Origin: Deltaproteobacteria bacterium HGW-Deltaproteobacteria-12
GTDB lineage: Bacteria > Desulfobacterota > Syntrophia > Syntrophales > Smithellaceae
DNA: 64,000 bases
Direction: 5' to 3'
Assembly (NCBI GenBank): GCA_002840565.1
Contig: PHBK01000010.1
Span: 213,660 to 277,659 of the forward strand
Shown in pieces: positions 43,301-51,703 of the stretch. Below the pieces are notes generated by a model that made no database searches, had not been told where the DNA came from, and saw only the letters and a list, made by a program, of their open reading frames with translations. The first letter of the stretch is position 1. Each line of letters begins with the position of its first letter. The position numbers were made by a program, and so were the translations under genes.

Positions 43301-44660
43301 TGCCTTTCAGAAATATTTGTTCAATCCTCCGGCGGTCGATTTTGCCGGTGGCTGTCGTGGTTATTTGCGAGACGATTTTTACATGGCGGGGAATCGCATA
43401 GGGTTCCAGCATATCCATTAAAAGTTTTCTCAGATGAGTTTCGGTAAGATCGCAGGCAACAACAGCGGCAATAACATTTTCCCGCCCCTTTTCCGCCGGA
43501 AGCGCTACTACAACTGCATCGCGTACCGTCGGCAGCGTCTTGATTTTATTTTGCACATCCAGCAGATCGACTCTCTTGCCGGCGACCTTGACAATGCCGT
43601 CCGCCCGTCCCAGAAGAACAAACCGGTCGTCCTTATCCTGACGCGCTTCATCGCCGGTCAGGCAGTAGCCTGCATCATCTCTTTCCATCTCCGGCGAGGC
43701 CAGGTCTGATTTAATGGATAATCTTTTGCCATTCAGTTTCCAGGAGACAATATCAAATGGTTTCCAACTGTCAGTATGATCGCTTACGCAGCGGGCAGCA
43801 ATGCCGCCTGTTTCCGTAGAACCGTAGATTTCGGTAATTCCCAGCCCCGTCTTCCTGTGGAAATGCAAGCCGTCGGAGCGGTCCAGCACCCCCGAAGAAG
43901 AAAAGGCGACTTTGAGCGAGGGAGCGGACAAATTATCCACCTTCATGGAGCGGTAATGAATGGGCACGCTCACCAGAACAGTTGCTTTATGCTTGTTGAT
44001 AGTGGAAATGATCTCCTGCGGAAATGTGTAAATATCCGGCAGCAACCGGGCATGAGCTATAAACGGCACTAAAACAGAAAAAAGCAAACCATAAATATGG
44101 TAAGGCGGTACTGTGGAGACAAAGAGATCCTTCTCCGAAATGGCAAATTTTTCTTTCAAATAGAAAGCTTCCGTAAGCAAATTGCGCGGCGATTTGGACC
44201 AGACTTTTGGCTTTCCGGTGGAACCGCCTGTAAAAAGACGCAGAAACTGCTTATCGGGATCGCGGATTACCTCCGGATCAATCTCCACAATGGAGCTGGG
44301 CAGTGGTATCATTACTTCCACACCGGCCGGCATTTCTTCCGGATGGTCGGCAATTGCAGCGTTAAAGCCGACTGTTTCATACATTTCCAGCAACGCGTGG
44401 GCGGAAAAAGAATAGGGAAATATCAACTGGCATGCCCCGGTAAGTGACGCCAGCACGCAGGCGGCAATTACCGCTTTATTTTCAGTACAAATACAAAGGG
44501 TTTTTTCCCCGCCCCGCCGGGACAATATTTTCCGAATTCCGGCGGCCAGCTCGAAAACCTCGCCATAGCTGTACCCGGAATAAGTAAACTCTCTTTGGCA
44601 GAGAGTTTTGGAGGGAGTCAGAATTCTGCTATAAAGGCTGTGAAATTGGTCTTTTTGCAT
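43278..44660 (-). CDS. AMP-dependent acyl/aryl-ACP ligase
   Basis: A 460-residue adenylate-forming enzyme. LFTGGSTGKPKVWSKS is the P-loop; GITEIYGSTETGGIA is motif A5; LTGDEARQDKDDRFVLLGR gives A7/A8; the catalytic Lys is in TTATGKIDRRRI. Short chain length and context (dehydratase, ketoreductase, ACP, ketosynthase) match the ligase of aryl-polyene-type clusters, which loads an aromatic or fatty starter on the ACP. ATG 44660 is used; the TTG 9 bases upstream is less likely. Its 3' end runs into a dispersed CT-rich repeat that encodes the last residues KRPKAED. Divergent from the rest of the cluster. Confidence 0.82.
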   Translation of the reverse strand: MQKDQFHSLYSRILTPSKTLCQREFTYSGYSYGEVFELAAGIRKILSRRGGEKTLCICTENKAVIAACVLASLTGACQLIFPYSFSAHALLEMYETVGFNAAIADHPEEMPAGVEVMIPLPSSIVEIDPEVIRDPDKQFLRLFTGGSTGKPKVWSKSPRNLLTEAFYLKEKFAISEKDLFVSTVPPYHIYGLLFSVLVPFIAHARLLPDIYTFPQEIISTINKHKATVLVSVPIHYRSMKVDNLSAPSLKVAFSSSGVLDRSDGLHFHRKTGLGITEIYGSTETGGIAARCVSDHTDSWKPFDIVSWKLNGKRLSIKSDLASPEMERDDAGYCLTGDEARQDKDDRFVLLGRADGIVKVAGKRVDLLDVQNKIKTLPTVRDAVVVALPAEKGRENVIAAVVACDLTETHLRKLLMDMLEPYAIPRHVKIVSQITTTATGKIDRRRIEQIFLKGKRPKAED

Positions 44661-44864
44661 GCACAACACAGTTAAAAAATTATTTTTTTTACTTCTTAGC
44701 GAAAAAGATGGAAAAAATCAATGCACCATTTATTACTATAACCTCCTGTCTGTTGAATACATAGCTTTAAAACGGCAAGCTGTTAATATTCAGCAACAAT
44801 TTTTGTTGACTTCTGCCCTGTTTTCTCATTAGTCTACGAAATATTATTACAAAACAGGTGTTTT

Positions 44865-45305
44865 ATGCCTTTGACAAAGATTGATATTGAAAGCCTGATC
44901 CCGCATCGTTACCCGATAAAAATGATCAGTGACGTACTGGAGATAACGCCGGATTCAGCCGCAGCAGGAGCGGTGGTTAACTCCGATTGGCCTCTTTGCG
45001 ACGGCAAGGAAGTAAGCCCGCTGGTCTTGATTGAAGTTGTGGCCCAGACCGGAGCCCTTGTGGATGGCTACAAAAGAAAAATGCAGGGAAAAACCGGCGG
45101 AAAGGGCTGGCTGGTCGGTGTCAAGGACGCCCAGTTCAATACCGCTGCAATATCTGTGGGAACGCACATTGTGGCCAGCGTTGCCAATTCCTATTCGTTT
45201 GATAATTACAGCGTAATTAAAGGTGTGGTTAAAACAGATGAAGATATCCTGGCTGTAATTGTCCTTCAGGCCCTGCGGATGAATGAAGATCCTACTGATG
45301 ACTAA
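44865..45305 (+). CDS. 3-hydroxyacyl-ACP dehydratase (hotdog fold)
   Basis: A 146-residue hotdog-fold dehydratase. IPHRYPIKMISD holds the catalytic His (H17-like, as in FabZ PHR-P) and LIEVVAQTGALV holds the acidic partner. It removes water from 3-hydroxyacyl-ACP. In aryl-polyene clusters this is the small dehydratase gene placed before the ketoreductase, as here. It begins the plus-strand operon, 205 bases from the divergent ligase gene; a TTGACT box lies upstream but its -10 is weak. Confidence 0.82.
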   Translation: MPLTKIDIESLIPHRYPIKMISDVLEITPDSAAAGAVVNSDWPLCDGKEVSPLVLIEVVAQTGALVDGYKRKMQGKTGGKGWLVGVKDAQFNTAAISVGTHIVASVANSYSFDNYSVIKGVVKTDEDILAVIVLQALRMNEDPTDD

Positions 45306-45331
45306 ACAATTTCAAGGAGTTGAATATTAAG

Positions 45332-46060
45332 ATGAGCGAGAAAAAGGTGGCAATAATTACCGGAGCCAGCCGCGGAATCGGCCGGGCAACTTCTGTTGAA
45401 TTGGCCAAAGCCGGCTATTTTACAGTTATTAATTATAAGGAAAATGAAGCGGCGGCGGCCGAAACGCTCATGTTAGTTAAGGCGACAGGGGGTGACGGCG
45501 AAACACTGAAGTTTGATGTCACCAGTGCGGCCCAGACAAAAAAGCATATCACCTCAATTGCTGAACGGCATGGCCGCATCCATATCCTTGTTAATAATGC
45601 CGGGATCACTGCCGACGGGCTTTTTCTTCTGCTGGGAGAAGATGAATGGGATAATGTAATCAATACAACGCTTAAAGGTTTTTATAATATGACTAAATGC
45701 GTTTTGCGGGAGATGATCAAAAACAAATGCGGATCGATTGTCTCGGTTTCTTCAGTGGCGGGAATAATGCCTAATCGCGGGCAGACAAATTATTCAGCGG
45801 CAAAGGCAGGTCTGATCGGAGCATCCCGTTCCCTGGCTGCGGAAGTAGCGCGATTTGGCATTAAGGTAAATGTCGTAGCACCGGGTTTAATTGAAACGGA
45901 CATGGTGAAAAATGCGCCGGTCGCCGAAATTAAAAAAGCAATACCGATGGCCCGGATAGGAAAACCCGAGGAAGTTGCGCGCGTAATTCGCTTTTTATGC
46001 TCAGACGATGCTTCCTACATTACGGGACAGACTATATCGATTAACGGCGGCATGTGCTGA
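45332..46060 (+). CDS. fabG: 3-oxoacyl-ACP reductase (FabG-like SDR)
   Basis: A 242-residue SDR of the FabG type: ITGASRGIGRATSVELAK, LVNNAGITADGLF, VSSVAGIMPNRGQTNYSAAK (catalytic Ser-Tyr-Lys) and GYITGQTISINGGM-like C-terminus. It reduces 3-oxoacyl-ACP with NADPH. ATG 45332 is used; an AAGGAG lies 12 bases upstream. The TGA stop is the first base of a 125-bp inverted-repeat element that separates it from lolA. Confidence 0.9.
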   Translation: MSEKKVAIITGASRGIGRATSVELAKAGYFTVINYKENEAAAAETLMLVKATGGDGETLKFDVTSAAQTKKHITSIAERHGRIHILVNNAGITADGLFLLLGEDEWDNVINTTLKGFYNMTKCVLREMIKNKCGSIVSVSSVAGIMPNRGQTNYSAAKAGLIGASRSLAAEVARFGIKVNVVAPGLIETDMVKNAPVAEIKKAIPMARIGKPEEVARVIRFLCSDDASYITGQTISINGGMC

Positions 46061-46184
46061 TTCCAATTTGCATTCAAGCGGCACCTTTGTTGGCGTCGTC
46101 GTTGGCTCCTCGGAGTACAAAAAAAGTACGCCTGCGTCGCCTCCTCCTAGCCGCCTCGGTGTCATCTTGAATACAAAATGGAAT
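46060..46184. mobile_element. MITE-like palindromic element between fabG and lolA
   Basis: ATTCCAATTTGCATTCAAG (46060-46078) pairs with CTTGAATACAAAATGGAAT (46166-46184) with two mismatches. The interior, including GTAC-AAAAAAA-GTAC near 46116-46130, can extend the stem imperfectly, so transcript would fold into one long hairpin. It begins on the last base of the fabG stop codon. No coding potential. Confidence 0.7.
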
Positions 46185-46196
46185 GAGGAACTTTTA

Positions 46197-46814
46197 ATGA
46201 AAAAATCTTCTTTAGTTTTATTTGTTTTCTCAATAATCTTCTTTCTGCCTCGGGCAGCTTTCGCGGAAAACTTTGAACAATTGCGCCGGGATTCCGCCAA
46301 TATAAAAACGGTGCAGGCCGGGTTTGTGCAAAAAAAGCAGCTGAAGATATTAACCAAGCCGCTCCTCTCGGAAGGCAGGTTCTTCTATGCCGCACCGGAT
46401 TCTTTCCGCTGGGAGTATTTGAAGCCGTTGAGAAGCATAGTCATTTCCAGTAAAGGCGAGACCAAACGTTATATTATGTCCGGCGGTAAGATGGTCGAAG
46501 ACAAATCCGGCGGGGTGCAGGCCATGCGCATTGTTATGGGCGAAGTTGCCAACTGGATGAGCGGCAAGTTTGACCGCAATCCTTCTTTCCAGGCATCGTT
46601 GAAAGAAGGAACAAACACATTGATTACATTAATTCCGGCGGGGCAGAATATGGCCGGAATGATTGAAAAAATAGAAATAACTCTCGCGAAAAAAACAATG
46701 ACCATTAAATCTGTCAAAATCATCGAAGGTGAAAACTCGGCAACTCTGATCAATTTCCATGACGTGGAGATCAATAAACCCATCAATTCCTCAGTATTCC
46801 AGGATGTCGAATGA
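46197..46814 (+). CDS. LolA-like outer-membrane lipoprotein carrier
   Basis: A 205-residue exported protein: signal peptide to about residue 22 (AAFAEN), then the LolA-type half-barrel with KTVQAGFVQKKQLKIL and LSEGRFFYAAPDSFRWEYLKP. It is the accessory LolA found in aryl-polyene-type clusters, thought to carry the lipid-linked product across the periplasm, rather than the housekeeping LolA. GAGGA is 8 bases upstream of ATG 46197. The 3' end overlaps the next gene by 4 bases. Confidence 0.82.
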   Translation: MKKSSLVLFVFSIIFFLPRAAFAENFEQLRRDSANIKTVQAGFVQKKQLKILTKPLLSEGRFFYAAPDSFRWEYLKPLRSIVISSKGETKRYIMSGGKMVEDKSGGVQAMRIVMGEVANWMSGKFDRNPSFQASLKEGTNTLITLIPAGQNMAGMIEKIEITLAKKTMTIKSVKIIEGENSATLINFHDVEINKPINSSVFQDVE

Positions 46815-47497
46815 AAGGCATACGACTGCTGATATTGACGGCTTTTCTTCTTGTTTCCTGCTCGTCGCTTCCGGTAATTAAGCCGCTTGTAACGCAGGCC
46901 CAGCCGAAATTGTCATTTTGTCCGGCACCATTTTTAAAGGAGCCCTACCGGCTGGTCCACGTAATTGAAGCACAGGTCGCCGGCGAATCCCCGGGAGCAA
47001 TAATCGGCATCACGCTTGTTGATCCATCAACAGGCTTTGTTTCCTGTGCAGTCATGACTCCGGAAGGCTTGGTGCTGCTGGAAGCTCAGGCCACTCCGAC
47101 ACTGGAAGTTATCAGGGCACTGCCGCCTTTTGATTCGGGCGATTTAGCAAAAAATCTGATCGAAGACATCAAATTGATTTTTCTGGCACCGGACGGGGAC
47201 ATCAGGGCAAAAGGAGTGCTGCCTGATGGAGCAGAAATCTGCCGCTGGCAGCAAAAAAGCGGCGGTTGGATTGATGTCATTACCCGGCAGCAGGAAGGCA
47301 TAGAAATTAACAAATATTCGCCTTACGGCAGATGGCAGCGCCGTATCAAGCTGAAGAGCACTGCGGAAAATGCTTATTCGCGCATTGAACTGACGGCAAA
47401 AGAGACTTTTAACTATTTCCTCCTCCTGACTCTGATCGAAGCTGAACCGCTGGAAAGCGAATTGAAAAAGGAAAGAAGCAAAGGCAGCGAAGAATGA
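46811..47497 (+). CDS. DUF3261 family lipoprotein
   Basis: A 228-residue lipoprotein: hydrophobic signal then lipobox LVSC at about 15-18. The mature domain, beginning with SFCPAPFLKEPYRLVHVIEAQVAG, matches the DUF3261 proteins that accompany LolA and MMPL exporters in aryl-polyene clusters. The C-terminal about 50 residues (IKLKSTAENAYSRIEL) are beta-rich. Its role in export of the product is inferred from genomic context. Overlaps with both neighbours by 4 bases. Confidence 0.72.
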   Translation: MKGIRLLILTAFLLVSCSSLPVIKPLVTQAQPKLSFCPAPFLKEPYRLVHVIEAQVAGESPGAIIGITLVDPSTGFVSCAVMTPEGLVLLEAQATPTLEVIRALPPFDSGDLAKNLIEDIKLIFLAPDGDIRAKGVLPDGAEICRWQQKSGGWIDVITRQQEGIEINKYSPYGRWQRRIKLKSTAENAYSRIELTAKETFNYFLLLTLIEAEPLESELKKERSKGSEE

Positions 47498-48975
47498 AAA
47501 CTCCCGTAGACGCTAAAAACATCACTATCATCGGCTCGGGCATCGGCGGATTGAGCACGGGCATTATTTTATGTCTTTTGAATTATAATGTTACAGTTGT
47601 AGAAAAAAATCCATTGCCCGGCGGACTGATGCGCTCTTACCGGCGCTCGGGTATTGACTGCTCCGTGGGTGTTCATTACGTCGGAGCGCTGGGTGAGGAT
47701 GAACCACTGGGCAAAATATTCCACATGCTCGGCATCAGCGTGAATGATCTTTTTGAAAGAATGGGACTAGACGGCGTAATTGATCGCTATCTCTTTGATG
47801 ATTTCAGCTTCGATCTGCCAACCGGCATTGATGCCTATGAGAAAAATCTGCACGCGGCATTTCCCGGCGATAAGACGGCAATTGATGCCGTAATTAAAAA
47901 CTTACGGGATATTTCCGGCCGTATGCTCGATCCTTCATTCCTGATCAACCAGGGGGATCCCTTTAAGAATATTGATTATCTGGATTCCATAGGCGAATAC
48001 TTGCAGAAGCATGATGCCTCCATTGGTCTGCAATATGTCATGGCCATACCGGCCCAGCTCAACGGCGTCCACCTGGCCGACTGCCCATTGATCTTTCATC
48101 ACATGGTACTGGCAAGTTACTTATTTTCCAGTTGGCGCTTAAAAGAGAACGGCAGCAAAATGGCGGAGGTGTTTGCAGAGCGGTTTCGGCATCTGGGCGG
48201 CAGGATTATCCTGAGTGACAGCGCCGAAAAAATCATACTGGAATCAGGTAAAATATCCGGATTACTTCTGCAATCGGGGAAAGCAATACCTGCGGACGTT
48301 ATTGTGGCTGCTGTCCATCCCAAAGTATTGCTCGGGCTCCTGGCACCGGAAGCGCTGAAGGTTTCCTACCGGCAGCGCATATTGAATTTGCAGGAAACGG
48401 AAGGGGTGATTGTTGTTCAGGTGAGTGTAGATGCCCGGCGCCATCAGGAAATACCCCATAATATTTATGATATTCATATCGACGAAAAAGCAGTATCGCC
48501 AAACGGAATCTTTTACCAACTCCGCCGCGGCGATGCCAAAGGAGCAAACCTGCTTTCCATCATTACCAAATCCTCATACAGCGAATGGAGCAAATGGGAA
48601 AATACAAAATCCGGCCTGCGCGGCAGGGAATATGAAGAGAAAAAACTAAGTATTGCCCATGATCTGCTGCGGAATGCCGGCAAGGTATTCGGGGATCTCC
48701 AGGATTCAAAAATTATTGATATTTTTACGCCTTTGACCTTGCGGGATTATGTTTGTGCTCCCGAAGGTTCCTGCTATGGAGTAATGCGTTCGGTAGGTCA
48801 ATTACTCAAAATTGCTTCTTTAAATAATGTTCCCATACCCGGGCTATATCTGGCCGGACAAAATGCTATGGCCCCCGGTGTATTAGGCAGCATATTAGGT
48901 TCGTTTGAGGCGGTCAGGCGAATTGTAGGTCAGGAAAAGTTTGCCGAGATAATAAAAGCAATGGCGGCCTTGTAA
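47494..48975 (+). CDS. Phytoene-desaturase-like FAD-dependent oxidoreductase
   Basis: A 493-residue flavoprotein. The N-terminal dinucleotide site is IIGSGIGGLSTGI (9-21), followed by VVEKNPLPGGLMRSY; a C-terminal FAD segment is GLYLAGQNAMAPGVLGSILGS. The fold is of CrtI/all-trans-retinol saturase type. It may reduce or desaturate the polyene chain, but desaturation direction is unknown. Fourth in the plus-strand operon; the start overlaps the DUF3261 stop. Confidence 0.8.
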   Translation: MKTPVDAKNITIIGSGIGGLSTGIILCLLNYNVTVVEKNPLPGGLMRSYRRSGIDCSVGVHYVGALGEDEPLGKIFHMLGISVNDLFERMGLDGVIDRYLFDDFSFDLPTGIDAYEKNLHAAFPGDKTAIDAVIKNLRDISGRMLDPSFLINQGDPFKNIDYLDSIGEYLQKHDASIGLQYVMAIPAQLNGVHLADCPLIFHHMVLASYLFSSWRLKENGSKMAEVFAERFRHLGGRIILSDSAEKIILESGKISGLLLQSGKAIPADVIVAAVHPKVLLGLLAPEALKVSYRQRILNLQETEGVIVVQVSVDARRHQEIPHNIYDIHIDEKAVSPNGIFYQLRRGDAKGANLLSIITKSSYSEWSKWENTKSGLRGREYEEKKLSIAHDLLRNAGKVFGDLQDSKIIDIFTPLTLRDYVCAPEGSCYGVMRSVGQLLKIASLNNVPIPGLYLAGQNAMAPGVLGSILGSFEAVRRIVGQEKFAEIIKAMAAL

Positions 48976-49000
48976 AAATCTCCTGCCTGCGGGGTTTAGC

Positions 49001-49053
49001 GTCACCTCTCGTCACCTCTTGTCACCTTCAGGTGATCAGGTGATCAGGTGATC
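49001..49053. repeat. Short-unit tandem and inverted repeats
   Basis: Three copies of GTCACCTCTC-like decamers (49001-49028), directly followed by three copies of CAGGTGAT (49029-49053). The second unit is the complement of the first (TCACCT / AGGTGA), so the region can fold as a hairpin. It lies in the 203-base gap before the acp gene. Confidence 0.7.
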
Positions 49054-49178
49054 CGAAATACACTAAGAACGCATATAAGGAGTTTGGCTGGACGCAGCAG
49101 GTATTTTGTGATAATTTTAATAATTGATGCAATATTGAGAAGCTCAGATGAAATTAATTTGTGGGATTGGAATAAAGC

Positions 49179-49451
49179 ATGACACGTCAGGAAATTGAAA
49201 AAGAAATTAAAAATATTTTCCGGCGGGAGTTTGAAGTCGAAGACCCCGATATGGATGTTAATTTAAGAGACGCCTATGGGTTTGACAGCATTGATGCCAT
49301 CGAACTTCTGCTGGAAATAGAAAAGTTATTGGGCTTTGAACTTACTCAGGAAGAGAAAAAGCAAGCCATGGACATCCGCACCATAAATCAAATCTGCGAC
49401 TATATCGAAATGATTATCCGGAAAAGAGCAGTTTCCGCCAAGGGAAAATAA
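49179..49451 (+). CDS. Acyl carrier protein
   Basis: A 90-residue acyl carrier protein. The phosphopantetheine attachment Ser is in YGFDSIDAIELLLEIE, with acidic helix II. It carries the growing chain for the cluster ketosynthase. It is followed 3 bases later by the ketosynthase gene. It is a dedicated rather than a housekeeping ACP, judged by context. Confidence 0.9.
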   Translation: MTRQEIEKEIKNIFRREFEVEDPDMDVNLRDAYGFDSIDAIELLLEIEKLLGFELTQEEKKQAMDIRTINQICDYIEMIIRKRAVSAKGK

Positions 49452-49454
49452 TTT

Positions 49455-50693
49455 ATGGACCGCAGGGTAGTCATCACGGCCGCTTCGGCAATAACCCCGA
49501 TTGGACATGGCAAAGATCAAATAGTTAACAGCCTGCTCCAGGGCGTTTCCGGCATCAAGCCTTTGCGTGAAGATAAACTAATCAGCCGCTTCATTCATTC
49601 TAAAGTCTATGGAACCGTCGACTATCCCATCACCTATGATTTTAAACGGCAATACCGCAAAACCATGGCACCCTGTTCTTATTACGCCTGCCAGGTGGCC
49701 AAAGAGGTGCTGGAGCAGTCAGGGTTACCGGAAGAATTCATCACTTCCGGAAAATTAGGAGTTGCGTTTGGTTCCATTCACGGCAGCCCGATTACCCAAC
49801 GGGATATTTACCGTACGTTTTTCGAGGCAACTGATAGTAGTGATTATAAGAATATCGGCGCCGTAGACTACCTGAAATCAATGGTGCATACAACCGCCGT
49901 CAATATCACCAAAATGTTCGGCATCACCGGCCGGGTGATTTCTTCCGGAACGGCCTGCACCACCAGCAGCCAGTCCATCGGCTACGGTTACGAGTCGGTT
50001 AAGTTCGGAATGCAGGAAGCAATGCTCTGCGGAGGCGCCGACGAATATGATACAATTACCGTTGCCGTCTTCGACAATCTGCTGGCGTGTTCCACTGCTT
50101 TCAACAGCGATCCGCAACGGACCCCGCGTCCTTTTGATAAATTGCGCGACGGGCTGGTCGTTGCGGAAGGCGCCGGAGCCGTCATGCTGGAGGAATATGA
50201 ATTCGCCAGGAAGCGCGGCGCTGAAATCCTGGCGGAAGTCGTGGGCTTTGCCTGCAATAACAATGGCGGCGATCTGATTCTGCCCAATCTCAACGGGATA
50301 ACCAATACGCTGCGGCTCGGCCTGGAAAATGCAAAACTTAATTCTGAAGAAGTCGATTTGGTCAGCGCTCACGCCACCGCTACCAAGATGGGCGATATTA
50401 TTGAAGCCCAGGCCATCAATAATGTTTTCGGCAATCATCCCTATGTTGTAGGATTAAAAGGCTACATGGGTCATACAATGGCCGCCTGCGGGAGCATTGA
50501 AACAATTCTGTCGCTTTATATGCTCCAGGAAGGATTCATCGCACCGACATTGAATCTCGAAGAGGTTGATGAGAGGTGTGCGATGATCAAGCATGTACAG
50601 AAAATCATTCAGCATCCGATTAGAACAGCGGCCATTCAAAATTTCGCCTTTGGCGGCGTGAACACCATTTTATTTATAAGAAAAATATCCTGA
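49455..50693 (+). CDS. Beta-ketoacyl-ACP synthase (FabF-like)
   Basis: A 412-residue condensing enzyme of FabF/KS type. The catalytic Cys lies in SSGTACTTSSQSIGYG; the two active-site His residues are in SAHATATKMGD and MGHTMAACGSIE; the C-terminal FAFGGVNTILFIRK follows. It extends the acyl chain on the ACP. Only one ketosynthase is present; aryl-polyene clusters usually have two or three (including a chain-length-type partner), so the product may be simpler. A short gap of 7 bases to the acyltransferase. Confidence 0.88.
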   Translation: MDRRVVITAASAITPIGHGKDQIVNSLLQGVSGIKPLREDKLISRFIHSKVYGTVDYPITYDFKRQYRKTMAPCSYYACQVAKEVLEQSGLPEEFITSGKLGVAFGSIHGSPITQRDIYRTFFEATDSSDYKNIGAVDYLKSMVHTTAVNITKMFGITGRVISSGTACTTSSQSIGYGYESVKFGMQEAMLCGGADEYDTITVAVFDNLLACSTAFNSDPQRTPRPFDKLRDGLVVAEGAGAVMLEEYEFARKRGAEILAEVVGFACNNNGGDLILPNLNGITNTLRLGLENAKLNSEEVDLVSAHATATKMGDIIEAQAINNVFGNHPYVVGLKGYMGHTMAACGSIETILSLYMLQEGFIAPTLNLEEVDERCAMIKHVQKIIQHPIRTAAIQNFAFGGVNTILFIRKIS

Positions 50694-50700
50694 GATTCAG

Positions 50701-51483
50701 ATGCCCTTAACAAGAAGTATACAACATCTAACTGATTTTCTTATAACTCTCCTTTTATGGTCGTATTTTCTTTTCGGTTCGATCTTTTTTTTCTTTTTTC
50801 TTTACCTGCCGGCGTATCTTTTTGCCGAAAATCGCGTCACTGCTTTTCAGAAGCTAACCCACCGGCATATGAAAAACTTCTTTATATGGATAGGGCGGCT
50901 TGTTCCCCGCACAAAATTTGTAATTCAAAAAGAAGTCCGGGAAATCCATTCATCTGTAATTGTCTGTAATCACTTATCTTATCTTGATCCTATTTTGCTT
51001 ATTTCACAATTGCCGCGGCTGCGGACAATAGTGAAAAGCACTTTTTTTAAGGTTCCTTTCTTCGGCTGGCTCTTAAGAAACTCCGGTTATATTCCTTCAG
51101 CACCAAGCGAGATGCTCGGCCCCGCAATGATTAATAATCTCGAAAGCATTAAAAAACATCTTCAGGAAGGAGGAAATCTGTTTGTGTTTCCAGAAGGAAC
51201 AAGGAGCCGCACAGGAAATCTTACGCCCTTCAATAAGGGCGTATTCAGTATTGCCCGCTACTGTGACGCTCCGCTGAAGCTGATCCTTATCAAGGATACC
51301 AATAAACTCTTCCCCCCGGGTTCATTTTCATTCAATACCCGCTCTTTCAATAAAATCACTGTGGAATTAATTGGATCATTGGATCCGGATTACCAGAGCA
51401 ACGATTTTTCCATCTCCGCTGTCACCGATCAGGCCCGCAGGCTTTATGAAGCCAGTTTTCGCTCCACCAAACACACAACCTGA
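50701..51483 (+). CDS. 1-acyl-glycerol-3-phosphate-type acyltransferase (PlsC family)
   Basis: A 260-residue membrane-associated acyltransferase. One or two hydrophobic segments lie at the N-terminus (about 15-45). The catalytic motif is NHLSYLDPIL (H-x4-D) near 93, and FPEGTRSRTGNL is motif III. It may place the cluster product on a lipid or glycerol head, as the LPLAT gene of aryl-polyene clusters does; housekeeping PlsC is the alternative. It ends the operon. Confidence 0.85.
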   Translation: MPLTRSIQHLTDFLITLLLWSYFLFGSIFFFFFLYLPAYLFAENRVTAFQKLTHRHMKNFFIWIGRLVPRTKFVIQKEVREIHSSVIVCNHLSYLDPILLISQLPRLRTIVKSTFFKVPFFGWLLRNSGYIPSAPSEMLGPAMINNLESIKKHLQEGGNLFVFPEGTRSRTGNLTPFNKGVFSIARYCDAPLKLILIKDTNKLFPPGSFSFNTRSFNKITVELIGSLDPDYQSNDFSISAVTDQARRLYEASFRSTKHTT

Positions 51484-51528
51484 GAAATACGCCTGCGGGA
51501 AAGCTTTGGAGTCTTATGTCTAATTTTC

Positions 51529-51558
51529 TTGACATATAATCATTACTTATTCTATATT
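51529..51558 (+). promoter_or_regulatory. Sigma-70-type promoter for the pilT-like gene
   Basis: TTGACA (51529-51534), 18-base spacer, TATATT (51553-51558), about 146 bases upstream of the ATG at 51704. An AGGAGG site at 51690 precedes the start. Confidence 0.5.
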
Positions 51559-51703
51559 GCCAACTCTAGGTTATTGTACTGCCTACGAAATATTCTTTGA
51601 GGCAACAGGAGGTGTTTAGTAAAATACCCGAGCCTGAAGTGCAAAACATAAGTCTGTAGAACACCATCCGGTTATCATATCTGTTCTAGGAGGCATTTAA
51701 TAA

